In this document: positions 36,853 through 44,103 of the stretch, one piece after another
Numbering within the stretch: position 1 is the stretch's first letter
Layout: each line of letters opens with the position of its first letter
From: Alteromonas profundi
GTDB taxonomy: Bacteria > Pseudomonadota > Gammaproteobacteria > Enterobacterales > Alteromonadaceae
Length of the DNA: 44,103 nt
Assembly (NCBI RefSeq): GCF_010500865.1
Contig: NZ_JAAAWN010000031.1
Location: 1-44,103 of the forward strand
Direction: 5' to 3'
Position numbers and translations under genes: made by a program
Notes under the pieces: generated by a model
Told to the model about the DNA's origin: nothing
The model's input: only the letters and a program-made list of their open reading frames with translations
The model's database searches: none

Positions 36853-38043
36853 TTAACTATGCTGTACATTAAATTTCAAAGTGGCAGCAAATAACACTAC
36901 ATAACTTGCTAACGCAAACCAGTAGGGAAGGGCGCTGTCAATAGAATAAAGATAGGCACCCAATAGTGGGCCTACCGCAAAACCAAGGGGAGGACACGCG
37001 CCGGCAAGCCCCGCCACTGCCCCTTGCTCTGTGGAAGAGACGGCAACAGAAGCGCCTGCCATAAAGCCAGGCCCAGCTATTCCCAAACCCACGCCAAGAA
37101 TTACCATGGCAATCAAGTAGGCCGTTTGTGTTTCAGCTATCGCTAAAATAGCAAAGGCGCACATCATAATGGGCATCGATAGCCGCAATAGAGAAAATGG
37201 CCGATATGATAACTTAGGTATAACGACGAGTTGTACAAATAGTGCGGCACCGGCGCAGCACATTAGGCTTATTCCCACTAGGCTTGCGGTTGCGGGCCCG
37301 GAAAGTTGAAACATATCCTGAAATCGAAATGCTATGGTTTGTTGTACTATGGCAAAACCCATAAACAAAAGCACGCCGGCAACCATTAGTGGGAATAACC
37401 TAGGATCGGTATATTTAAGCTTTGGCTGTGCAGTTTTTTTCAACGATGGGGCTAATACAGGTAGCGTCATTATCGCTAAAGTAGCAACGACTAACGTAAT
37501 GCCAACTGAGAAATATAGGGGGGTTAGTAAGCTTATCCCAGCCAGTAACCCACCTATTGCAGGACCAAGTATCGAGCCTATATTCGTCGCCGCCCCTAAG
37601 GATCCCATTCCCTTCACTCGCTCTTCTACTGTTGTAATATCGGCCATATAGGCATTTGCCGATGGCGAAACGGCCGCCATAACTATGGCATTGCCTACGC
37701 GGGTAGTAATAAGTAGCGCTAGCGCCATGGAAGGGAGGAGTAACCCATAGAGGGCAGCTTGAAAAACGCTGGCGAAAAACAATGTGCCAAAAGCGTAGCC
37801 GAACAAACCAATGAGGAGGACACGTCGGCGCCCCCACTTATCGCTTTTTCGGCCCCAAAATGGGCTAACAATGAAAAGTGTTAGGGATGAGCACGAAATG
37901 ATGCTACCAATTTGCACATCACTGAGTCCTATTTCTCTGCCTAAGGGGGCTAATATGGCAAACAGTACTGTTTGGGCAAAGCCAATTGCGCCCGTCGCCA
38001 ACAGTAAGGTGTATTTGGCAAATCGTGTTTGACGAGCGGGCAT
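36853..38043 (-). CDS. MFS transporter
   Basis: A 396-residue protein with twelve hydrophobic segments. The loop 2-3 motif is FWGRKSDKWGRRRVLLIG, a clear MFS motif A, and a second-half counterpart is weak. The early IGFAQTVLFAILAPLGREIGLSDVQIG resembles the drug/metabolite exporter (DHA1) group. The substrate is not readable. It follows the Old Yellow Enzyme gene on the same strand by 49 bp and probably shares its transcript, suggesting export of an electrophile or product handled by that enzyme. The convergent eamA stop is 5 bp away. Confidence 0.86.
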   Translation of the reverse strand: MPARQTRFAKYTLLLATGAIGFAQTVLFAILAPLGREIGLSDVQIGSIISCSSLTLFIVSPFWGRKSDKWGRRRVLLIGLFGYAFGTLFFASVFQAALYGLLLPSMALALLITTRVGNAIVMAAVSPSANAYMADITTVEERVKGMGSLGAATNIGSILGPAIGGLLAGISLLTPLYFSVGITLVVATLAIMTLPVLAPSLKKTAQPKLKYTDPRLFPLMVAGVLLFMGFAIVQQTIAFRFQDMFQLSGPATASLVGISLMCCAGAALFVQLVVIPKLSYRPFSLLRLSMPIMMCAFAILAIAETQTAYLIAMVILGVGLGIAGPGFMAGASVAVSSTEQGAVAGLAGACPPLGFAVGPLLGAYLYSIDSALPYWFALASYVVLFAATLKFNVQHS

Positions 38044-38092
38044 GGAATATATTTCCTATTCTACGTGGTGTTACGCAACGGCGAATGCTACT

Positions 38093-39196
38093 TTACGATA
38101 AGGTAGCGAGTGCATCACCTGAATATTCAGTCAGTTCACTGGTTTTGTTTTCCCTAATTTTGTTCGCCCAATTAGGATCTTGCAGCAGCGCGCGGCCTAC
38201 CGCCACCAGGTCAAATTCCTTATTATCTAGCCGTTCTACAAGGTCATCTATGGCTCGGGTGTCTGAGCTTTGACCTTTAAACGCGCCGAAGAAATCGCCA
38301 TTTAAACCAACGGAACCAACAGTAATAGTGGGTTTTCCTGTAAGCTTTTTAGTCCATCCGGCGAGATTTAAATTACTATCCTCAAATTCTGGTTCCCAAT
38401 AGCGGCGCTGGGAACAGTGGAAAATATCTACACCAGCCTCGCTTAATGGTAACAAAAATTGCTCGAGGCGTTGAGGGGTGGTAGCTAAACGCGCGCTATA
38501 ATCTTGTTGCTTCCATTGAGAGTATCGTAGCACGATAGGAAAATCCGGTGACGTTGCCCCACGAATAGCTTTAATAATTTCTACTGCGAAGCGTCCTCGG
38601 TTTTCCATCGTACCGCCCCAACTGTCACTGCGCTGATTAGTACCTTCCCAAAAAAACTGGTCGATGAGATAGCCATGTGCGCCATGAATCTCTACGCCAT
38701 CCATGCCCATCTTTTGCGCATCTGCAGCTGCAGTAGCAAACGCCTCTATCACTGCTTCTATATGCGCTTGGGTCATAGGCTCTGCGCCCTGTTTACCGGG
38801 CTTGAAAAGCCCCGACGGCCCTGCACTTGGTAAATCAGGAAAAGGGGCTTTTTGAGCAACGCGTGCCATGCCCACGTGCCACAATTGAGGCATTATTTTA
38901 CCACCCGCTTGATGCACTTGTTCTACCACATTCTGCCAAGCTGATAATGCAGCGTCTCCGTGAAACTGAGGAATATTTGCATCCATAGTGGCTACGGGGT
39001 CGTTTACTGTCGTGCCTTCTGTAATGATTAGCCCAGTGCCACCGGCAGCACGTCGAGCGTAGTAGGCGGCCACGTCTTCTGTTGGTACGCCTTTTGGTGA
39101 AAATTGGCGCGTCATAGGCGCCATAACAATGCGATTGTCTAACGTAAGGTTGTCGCTGTTAAAAGCGCTAAAAAGGGCACCGATATTCGCTGTCAT
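38093..39196 (-). CDS. Old Yellow Enzyme family NADH:flavin oxidoreductase
   Basis: A 367-residue FMN TIM-barrel ene-reductase. The N-terminus RIVMAPMTRQFSPKG binds FMN, QLWHVGM supplies a conserved His, and VEIHGAHGYLIDQFFWEGTN carries the substrate-binding His pair. FDLVAVGRALLQDPNWANKI is the phosphate-binding C-terminal region. Members reduce activated double bonds, quinones or nitro compounds with NAD(P)H; the natural substrate is unknown. AAGGA precedes the ATG. A candidate palindromic operator lies 70-85 bp upstream. Confidence 0.9.
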   Translation of the reverse strand: MTANIGALFSAFNSDNLTLDNRIVMAPMTRQFSPKGVPTEDVAAYYARRAAGGTGLIITEGTTVNDPVATMDANIPQFHGDAALSAWQNVVEQVHQAGGKIMPQLWHVGMARVAQKAPFPDLPSAGPSGLFKPGKQGAEPMTQAHIEAVIEAFATAAADAQKMGMDGVEIHGAHGYLIDQFFWEGTNQRSDSWGGTMENRGRFAVEIIKAIRGATSPDFPIVLRYSQWKQQDYSARLATTPQRLEQFLLPLSEAGVDIFHCSQRRYWEPEFEDSNLNLAGWTKKLTGKPTITVGSVGLNGDFFGAFKGQSSDTRAIDDLVERLDNKEFDLVAVGRALLQDPNWANKIRENKTSELTEYSGDALATLS

Positions 39197-39265
39197 ATTT
39201 TGTCCTTAATGTGCGGCTATACTCCTATTATTGCAGTAGACTGCCAATAGCGTATATGCCCAAGT

Positions 39266-39281
39266 TTAAACCAGGGTTTAA
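39266..39281. promoter_or_regulatory. Candidate operator upstream of the Old Yellow Enzyme gene
   Basis: TTAAACC (39266-39272), AG, GGTTTAA (39275-39281): a perfect 7-bp inverted repeat with 2-bp spacer. Its size and ACC/GGT core are like TetR-family operators controlling ene-reductase genes, for example NemR in E. coli. No regulator gene is adjacent. Confidence 0.4.
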
Positions 39282-39379
39282 GTGAAGTAGGAAGTAACGG
39301 GAATACTACGCTGAGTGACTCTGCTGTCAATTTTCAATTATTAATAGTCACTTATAACAAAAAATAACAGAAAATTTGT

Positions 39380-39412
39380 GGTAATAAATTACCCAGTTAT
39401 AGAAAATTTTCT
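39380..39412. repeat. Pair of adjacent palindromes in the AT-rich gap before the HPr-rel-A operon
   Basis: The 416-bp gap 39197-39612 has no gene I can support. It is markedly AT-rich in its middle and contains GGTAATAAATTACC (39380-39393) and AGAAAATTTTCT (39401-39412), both perfect inverted repeats 7 bp apart. A copy of AGAAAATTT also occurs at 39369-39377. They lie 200-230 bp before the first gene of the operon. Regulatory use is inference. Confidence 0.4.
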
Positions 39413-39612
39413 GGCACAAAATATCGCACATAATCGATATAAGGACTATTATCAATCATTAGTATAAGTTTTAATTAAAATTGTATCTGTCAAGTAAAAA
39501 AGTGTTATTATTGTTGGCATATGGGTGCTTAATCGCAAAGGATTATTGCGGGTACGCGTTAACAATAGGTGGCGAACACTGCCTATCACTGTATTTAAGG
39601 TAAGAGGTAAAA

Positions 39613-40242
39613 ATGGATAGTAAACAAACAAATAACTCTCGTCGCCGCATTCTCAAAGGAGTTGTCGCAGGTAGCGCAGTAGCCTCTATTCCTGCTAAAT
39701 CAGTGTGGGCGAGTACCGTGACGACATCTGTTACTACGTCTGGGCAAGGCTCGGGCAATTTGCAAACAAGCTGTCTAGCACTGAGATCCCCAGGCTGGGT
39801 GAAGAACAAAGGTAACGGCTACTCATCCTATAATAGCTCGCTCAAGTTCTCTGACGTATTTGGCTTCGGGTTAATTGGAACGTTAAAATCTGGTACCTCA
39901 GCCGATGATTTAAAGAACGTTACCTTACAGCAGGTTTTGGATTACGGAAGCGCTGGTAACCTTGAATGGAACAGTAAGAAAAATAAACCGAAAAGTTTAG
40001 GTGGCACTGAAAACGTTAACCGATTTTTAGTGACCATGTACGCTAACGCTTGCCTTTCTGGCTCTGGCGGAATCTGGTACCCTGTTCTCAGTAGCAATGG
40101 CGGTAGCTATCACTCAGCGCAAGATTTTGCGCGAGAAATATATAACAGCGCAAAGCTTAACCCTTACGAATTTAAGAGCCAAGCAGAGAGCTTAATTAAC
40201 GATAACCATGCAAATAGTTACTTACCAGATTGTGCAATTTAA
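39613..40242 (+). CDS. Tat-signal protein of unknown function, first gene of the HPr-rel-A operon
   Basis: A 209-residue protein I do not recognise. The N-terminus has a twin-arginine signal, SRRRILKG at residues 9-16, then a hydrophobic stretch and a likely cleavage after SVWA (residue 33). The mature part is rich in Ser, Gly and Asn and has three Cys (54, 147, 207), the last only two residues from the end in PDCAI. GAGG lies about 7 bp before the ATG. The PqqD-like gene starts 3 bp after the stop. No catalytic motif is visible; the tight linkage to three modification-type genes makes it a candidate substrate. Tat export implies folding or a cofactor before export. Confidence 0.75.
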   Translation: MDSKQTNNSRRRILKGVVAGSAVASIPAKSVWASTVTTSVTTSGQGSGNLQTSCLALRSPGWVKNKGNGYSSYNSSLKFSDVFGFGLIGTLKSGTSADDLKNVTLQQVLDYGSAGNLEWNSKKNKPKSLGGTENVNRFLVTMYANACLSGSGGIWYPVLSSNGGSYHSAQDFAREIYNSAKLNPYEFKSQAESLINDNHANSYLPDCAI

Positions 40243-40245
40243 CCT

Positions 40246-40503
40246 ATGGCAGTAGCGTTTAACCTGTGTGAAGGGGTGGTTTTGCACTCCTTTTGTGACA
40301 GTAGCGGTAGTGTTTTCTATAACGATACCAGCGGCGACATCCTTTCTGTTCCTTTGACAGTATCCCCTTCTGAAGGGGGAAGGTTTATCTGTCACAACAC
40401 GGAAGGTTTAGGGGGTAAAAGCGTTATAACACCTCCCGAAGCTGTGACAAACAGTATCGAGCAGTTGGTTAAACGGAAGTGGATCACGCTGCATAATGCA
40501 TGA
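40246..40503 (+). CDS. PqqD-like protein of the HPr-rel-A system
   Basis: An 85-residue protein. GVVLHSFCDSSGSVFYNDTSG followed by DILSVPL and, at the end, SIEQLVKRKWITLH fits the small winged-helix PqqD fold, in which strands bind a leader peptide and a C-terminal helix packs below. PqqD domains (RiPP recognition elements) present a substrate peptide to a modifying enzyme. The match is by pattern and by its place directly before an HprK-related kinase gene, the arrangement known as HPr-rel-A. No Shine-Dalgarno is seen; translation is probably coupled to the upstream gene, and the stop overlaps the kinase start by 8 bp. Confidence 0.72.
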   Translation: MAVAFNLCEGVVLHSFCDSSGSVFYNDTSGDILSVPLTVSPSEGGRFICHNTEGLGGKSVITPPEAVTNSIEQLVKRKWITLHNA

Positions 40504-41368
40504 AGTTATACTTAATACCCATCCGTTTTCATTCAGAATCCACACCAACGCGCCGTTAGTCCTTAAGAACCTAGAACGTATTTATGGGGCGGAACGGTTA
40601 AATTTCTCCCCTAATAGCAATGATTTTGCGCACTATAACGTGTCTCTTGTCATAGAGCGAAAGCTCGGCCGCTTGTGGAAGCCTCAGGCACATTTTCTGT
40701 GTGATGAGATAGAACCTTTCGTGCCAATGGATAGCGATAAAGCATACGCTATGTTGGAATGGGGGTTAAATTGGGTTGTTGCAGCCCATGAAGTAAATCA
40801 TGCTATTGTTCATGCTGCTGTGTTAGCAAAAGAAGACAAAGCGGTATTGTTACCCGCCCCGCCAGGTTCAGGTAAAAGCACAACTTGTTGCGCTTTCATG
40901 GCCCATGGGTGGCGTTTATTGTCGGATGAGTTAGCGCTAATTACGCCCAATACTTTAACCGTTACGCCCTTTGTGCGACCTGCGTGTTTAAAGAATAAAT
41001 CAATTGAAGTGGTAAAAGGTTGGTTACCAAATAGCGTTTATTCGGATATAGCACGTAACACGCACAAAGGTGATGTGGTTCATTTATCGCCAAGCGAACA
41101 TTCGTGGAAACACAGATATCATGATGCGGTATTGACCACTGTGGTAATGCCTACGTATAACGCCAATACCTATTGTGACATAACGCCCTTAACCCAACGG
41201 CAAACCTTCCAACAGGTTTTTGACAATTGTTTTAATGTTGGCATATTAGGGCAGGAAGGGTTTTCCACGCTAAGTCACGCGGCAGATAATCTTGAAGGTT
41301 ATCAAATAACCTTTAATAATGCCGACGAAGTTGTTGCATTTATTGAGGAAACGCACGGGTTTGCATGA
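40496..41368 (+). CDS. HprK-related kinase A
   Basis: A 290-residue P-loop protein related to the catalytic half of HPr serine kinase. Walker A is PPGSGKST (residues 122-129), preceded by IVHAAVLA, and the metal-side motif is RLLSDELAL, where HprK has SDD. The N-terminal 95 residues differ from HprK. Such HprK relatives are also found phosphorylating lasso peptides, but there is no lasso cyclase or protease here. With its PqqD-like and nucleotidyltransferase neighbours it belongs to the HPr-rel-A system, whose function is unknown. The target is not identified. It overlaps the nucleotidyltransferase gene by 4 bp (ATGA). Confidence 0.83.
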   Translation: MHEVILNTHPFSFRIHTNAPLVLKNLERIYGAERLNFSPNSNDFAHYNVSLVIERKLGRLWKPQAHFLCDEIEPFVPMDSDKAYAMLEWGLNWVVAAHEVNHAIVHAAVLAKEDKAVLLPAPPGSGKSTTCCAFMAHGWRLLSDELALITPNTLTVTPFVRPACLKNKSIEVVKGWLPNSVYSDIARNTHKGDVVHLSPSEHSWKHRYHDAVLTTVVMPTYNANTYCDITPLTQRQTFQQVFDNCFNVGILGQEGFSTLSHAADNLEGYQITFNNADEVVAFIEETHGFA

Positions 41369-42465
41369 GTCAATTTAGCCCCCAATTCTTACATGATATT
41401 TGGCATAAACGTGCTGATTTAACATCACTTTCTGCAAAAGAATGGGAAGACCTGGTGTTGTTATTACGAAGCGAAATGCTATTGGCGCGCTTTGCGTACT
41501 TTTACCAACAGCAAAGTGCTGAGTTTCCTCGCTTTGTGCAATGGCACTTATCAAATGCACGTAAGTTAGCCAGGAAACAAGCCAAGCAGGTGCTATTAGA
41601 AGCGACTTTGCTTACGCCTTTGTGTCGTGCGCACTCAGATAGTGTGGTATTTCTTAAAGGCGCAGCGTATACCTTGCTAGGAGGCGAATTGGCCCAAGGT
41701 AGGGTTTATTCCGATATAGATTTACTTGTATCCAAAGCGGGCATAAACAGCATTGAAAAAGACTTAGTATTTCGAGGGTGGATAAGTAAGCCGCTTAACG
41801 ACTATGACGATTATTACTATCGACAATGGGTACATGAAATTCCTCCATTGATACATAGTAACCGAGGGACAGTATTAGATTTACATCACAATATTGTGCC
41901 TCCTATTTCGGGCAAAGCGCCAAACGTAGATAGTCTTTTATCTTGTGTTACTGAAACGGATGATGGCCTTACCGTATTATCACCAGCTGGGTTATTGCTG
42001 CATTCGTGTGTTCACTTGTTTTTTAACGAAGAGCAGGAACATGGATATCGAGATCTCGTCGATATTTGGTTATTGCTGACACGCTACAAAAGCCCGGATT
42101 TCTGGCAGCAATTGCACGAAATTATTGAACATGTTGGGTTTAAAACTGAGGTGATCTTAGGGCTTCATTACACAGCACAATTTTTTGAGGTTGATATTCC
42201 CGCTTCACTAAGCCGTCATCAAATAAATTCTGTGCGCTGGTCTCTGCTAGACTTTATTTACAAACGCACGTTATTACCTAACCACAAAACGGTGAAGGTT
42301 AGCGCACAGAAACTGGCTATTTTTATGGCTTGGGTGCGAGGGCATTGGTGCAAAATGCCCATACACATATTACTGTGGCATTTTATTGCGAAGGGGGGCC
42401 GTAAACTAGCTGAAGGTTTATTTGGCACTCATATTTTCAAAAAAACCGTACCGCAACAGCAATAG
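41365..42465 (+). CDS. Nucleotidyltransferase family protein (NTP_transf_5 type)
   Basis: A 366-residue protein. The nucleotidyltransferase core is VVFLKGAAYTLLGG (residues 94-107) followed by RVYSDIDLLV (113-122), whose Asp117 and Asp119 would bind metal. GTVLDLHHNIVPP supplies the third acidic position, and the helical remainder with HSCVHLFFNEEQEHGYRDLVDIWLLL matches the NTP_transf_5 group. Members are found beside RiPP-type kinases and in polysaccharide loci, with targets unknown. The C-terminus is basic. It is the last gene of the operon and lies 15 bp from the convergent yfaE, with no terminator seen. Confidence 0.83.
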   Translation: MSQFSPQFLHDIWHKRADLTSLSAKEWEDLVLLLRSEMLLARFAYFYQQQSAEFPRFVQWHLSNARKLARKQAKQVLLEATLLTPLCRAHSDSVVFLKGAAYTLLGGELAQGRVYSDIDLLVSKAGINSIEKDLVFRGWISKPLNDYDDYYYRQWVHEIPPLIHSNRGTVLDLHHNIVPPISGKAPNVDSLLSCVTETDDGLTVLSPAGLLLHSCVHLFFNEEQEHGYRDLVDIWLLLTRYKSPDFWQQLHEIIEHVGFKTEVILGLHYTAQFFEVDIPASLSRHQINSVRWSLLDFIYKRTLLPNHKTVKVSAQKLAIFMAWVRGHWCKMPIHILLWHFIAKGGRKLAEGLFGTHIFKKTVPQQQ

Positions 42466-42480
42466 CCTGCACTACGTTGC

Positions 42481-42753
42481 TTAAAGTGGTACTTTTATTT
42501 TAAGTGGGCAAACAGCAACACAGCAACACGGCAGTATTTCATCGTCATCAATAAACGCTAAAGGGTCGGTGGTATAAGCCACTTCACCTTCAAGCAGTTT
42601 TGTTCTACAGGCACCACAAAATCCTTCTCGACAATGATAGTGAATGTGCACATTTGCACCTTCTAAGGCCGTGAGTAGGGTAGTTTCAGAGGTAGCAGTA
42701 AGGCTTCCCACATCAACCACATCGATGTGAAAAGCCTTTGCGTTTTTACTCAT
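42481..42753 (-). CDS. yfaE: 2Fe-2S ferredoxin YfaE, partner of ribonucleotide reductase
   Basis: A 90-residue plant-type ferredoxin. The cluster ligands are in HCREGFCGACRTKLLEG plus the late Cys of EILPCCCVAVCP. YfaE maintains the diferric-tyrosyl radical cofactor of NrdB. E. coli YfaE has the same YxCREGxCGxCR and LPCCC pattern. It follows nrdB by 9 bp on the same strand, the standard arrangement. Confidence 0.93.
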   Translation of the reverse strand: MSKNAKAFHIDVVDVGSLTATSETTLLTALEGANVHIHYHCREGFCGACRTKLLEGEVAYTTDPLAFIDDDEILPCCCVAVCPLKIKVPL

Positions 42754-42762
42754 GTATAGTGT

Positions 42763-43893
42763 TTACAGCTCGAAATCTGCGAAATCGCCTTCACCTACCG
42801 CAGAATCAATTTGACCTACTAAGTAAGAGCTAATTTCAGACTCCTGAGGCGCTACTTGAACGTTGTCGGAGTTAAGATAGTTGTTCATCCACGGAAGAGG
42901 ATTACTGCTAACATCGAATGGGGCGTCGAAACCAATGGCAGTCATACGTTGATTAGCAATATATTCAATGTACTGACAAAGGATTTCTTTGTTCAAACCT
43001 ATCATTGACCCTGTTTTAAAGAGGTAATCAGCCCATTCTTTTTCTTGCGCTACTGCATTCATGAAGATAGCGCGGGCTTCTTCCTTACACTCTTGTGCAA
43101 TTTGCGCCATATCAGGGTCGTCTTTGCCTTTAGCCCACAAATTCAAAATATGCTGTGTAGAGGATAAATGAAGGTTTTCATCTCGCGCGATAAGGCGAAT
43201 AATTTTAGAGTTGCCTTCCATTAATTTACGTTCTGCAAAAGCAAACGTACATGCGAAGGAAACGTAAAAACGAATGGCTTCTAATGCATTTACCGAGTTC
43301 ATGCATAAATACAGCTTTTTCTTCAATTCATACATATTGATTGTGTGGGCAACGCCATCAATAGTGTGAACACCTTCACCTTGTGTTTGCCACAGCTGCG
43401 TGGCGAAAATCAAATCGTCGTAGTACTTCGATATATCCGCAGCGCGGCGTTTGATTTCATCATTAACCACAATATCTTCGAATATTTCACTGGGGTCTGA
43501 GAAAAGGTTTCGCAGTATATGTGTATACGAGCGTGAGTGGATTGTTTCGAAGAAAGACCAGGTTTCTACCCAAGTTTCTAATTCTGGCAGTGAAATAATG
43601 GGTAAAAAGGCAATATTCGGGCTACGGCCTTGAACTGAATCCAATAGCGTTTGATATTTTAAGTTAGAAATAAAAATGTGCTTTTCAGGATCGGATAACT
43701 TTTGAAAGTCAACGCGATCGCGAGAGACATCTACCTCTTCAGGACGCCAAAAAAAGCTAATTTGCTTTTCAATAAGCTTTTCAAATATAGCGTGCTTCTG
43801 TTGGTCGTAGCGCGCCACGTTAACGGGATTGCCGAAAAACATTGGCTCGACCAATGGGTTAGTGCTTTGCTGATTGAACGTAGTATATTTCAT
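42763..43893 (-). CDS. nrdB: Ribonucleotide reductase class Ia beta subunit NrdB
   Basis: A 376-residue protein, the same length as E. coli NrdB. It holds the diiron centre and tyrosyl radical used by NrdA to reduce ribonucleotides. The N-terminus ([18 protein letters not shown]) and [16 protein letters not shown] are near-identical to E. coli. The radical Tyr, equivalent to E. coli Tyr122, is in [12 protein letters not shown], and iron ligands are in [13 protein letters not shown] and [13 protein letters not shown]. The C-terminus DFADFEL is the NrdA-binding tail. AGG occurs before the ATG. Confidence 0.97.
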   Translation of the reverse strand: MKYTTFNQQSTNPLVEPMFFGNPVNVARYDQQKHAIFEKLIEKQISFFWRPEEVDVSRDRVDFQKLSDPEKHIFISNLKYQTLLDSVQGRSPNIAFLPIISLPELETWVETWSFFETIHSRSYTHILRNLFSDPSEIFEDIVVNDEIKRRAADISKYYDDLIFATQLWQTQGEGVHTIDGVAHTINMYELKKKLYLCMNSVNALEAIRFYVSFACTFAFAERKLMEGNSKIIRLIARDENLHLSSTQHILNLWAKGKDDPDMAQIAQECKEEARAIFMNAVAQEKEWADYLFKTGSMIGLNKEILCQYIEYIANQRMTAIGFDAPFDVSSNPLPWMNNYLNSDNVQVAPQESEISSYLVGQIDSAVGEGDFADFEL

Positions 43894-44036
43894 AGTAGCC
43901 TAAATAAAATACTCAATGATAAACGCGTTTATTTATTAATGTTCTTGCTGCCATATGGCGAGAAAGTGCGTGCTATATTTTGTTATGTCTTGTGTTTTTT
44001 AGTATCACTGAGTGGGTGGGTTGGTCGTAACCCTTG

Positions 44037-44103
44037 TTATCTCTCGCACTCTTCACAAACATAACTTGAATCCTCAAATTCTTTTCTATCAGTATAAATA
44101 AGT
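44037..44103 (-). CDS. nrdA: C-terminal end of a probable NrdA (ribonucleotide reductase alpha subunit), partial
   Basis: Only 21 codons and a stop are in the window: the minus-strand frame ends ...EFEDSSYVCEECER. The pair of Cys (CEEC) near the very end fits the swinging tail cysteines that re-reduce the NrdA active site; E. coli has CESGAC there. The position, 143 bp upstream of nrdB on the same strand, is where nrdA is expected. The gap 43894-44036 shows no other gene or clear terminator. The call is inference from position and these cysteines. Confidence 0.55.
   Translation of the reverse strand, partial: LIYTDRKEFEDSSYVCEECER

Noticed and set aside
39413..39428. A sigma-54 promoter TGGCAC...GC before the Tat-protein gene
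   Set aside because: The distance from GG to GC is one base too long for the consensus, and the -12 element reads ATCGC rather than TTGC.
40496..41368. Genuine HPr kinase/phosphatase controlling PTS
   Set aside because: The N-terminal half is unlike HprK, there is no HPr gene nearby, and the neighbours match the separate HPr-rel-A set.
39613..42465. A lasso-peptide or other classical RiPP cluster
   Set aside because: No asparagine-synthetase-like cyclase, leader protease or short precursor gene was found; only the kinase, PqqD-like and nucleotidyltransferase parts are shared.
43702..44064. A 120-codon plus-strand reading frame across the nrdA-nrdB gap
   Set aside because: More than half lies antisense inside nrdB, it has no recognisable domain or ribosome binding site, and its composition is that of a shadow frame.

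Overview
The window looks like chromosomal DNA of a marine gammaproteobacterium of the Alteromonadales, probably Alteromonas or a close relative. The evidence is gene order and protein character: bcp-gcvR / dapA-bamC-purC, purMN / DUF2066-hda, arsC-like / bepA / perM, cmoAB, nrdAB-yfaE, a FadE-type acyl-CoA dehydrogenase and a rhombosortase. This is inference; there is no rRNA or other taxonomic marker. I saw no rRNA, tRNA or CRISPR array.

Left part (1-11.5 kb): the tail of a Y1/REP-associated transposase followed by a hairpin and three short repeats; rhombosortase; enoyl-CoA hydratase; secreted gamma-glutamyltransferase; a small lipoprotein; cysteine synthase; then a molybdenum-enzyme maturation block (MoxR ATPase, CoxE-like VWA protein, MocA-like nucleotidyltransferase) convergent with a MATE exporter and moeA. 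No molybdenum hydroxylase lies in the window.

11.6-16.4 kb: a tight four-gene minus-strand operon encoding glycerate kinase, a HAD phosphatase, glucosyl-3-phosphoglycerate synthase and a GH13_18 phosphorylase. Together these make a closed cycle for the compatible solute glucosylglycerate. A 15-bp inverted repeat just before the first start codon would bury its ribosome binding site.

16.4-36 kb: mostly housekeeping genes. These are cmoAB (tRNA wobble modification), a LuxR-type response regulator, fadE with a FadR-like operator, DUF3108-purN-purM, DUF2066-hda, DUF2069-wrbA-arsC-like, a TlpA-like thioredoxin, bepA, perM, bcp-gcvR and dapA-bamC-purC.

36-44.1 kb: an EamA transporter, an MFS transporter with an Old Yellow Enzyme, then, after a 416-bp AT-rich gap, the most unusual locus. 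It is a compact operon of a Tat-exported 209-residue protein of unknown function, a PqqD-like protein, an HprK-related kinase and a nucleotidyltransferase (39.6-42.5 kb). The last three match the known but functionally unassigned HPr-rel-A system; the first protein is a candidate substrate. The window ends with yfaE, nrdB and the last codons of a probable nrdA.
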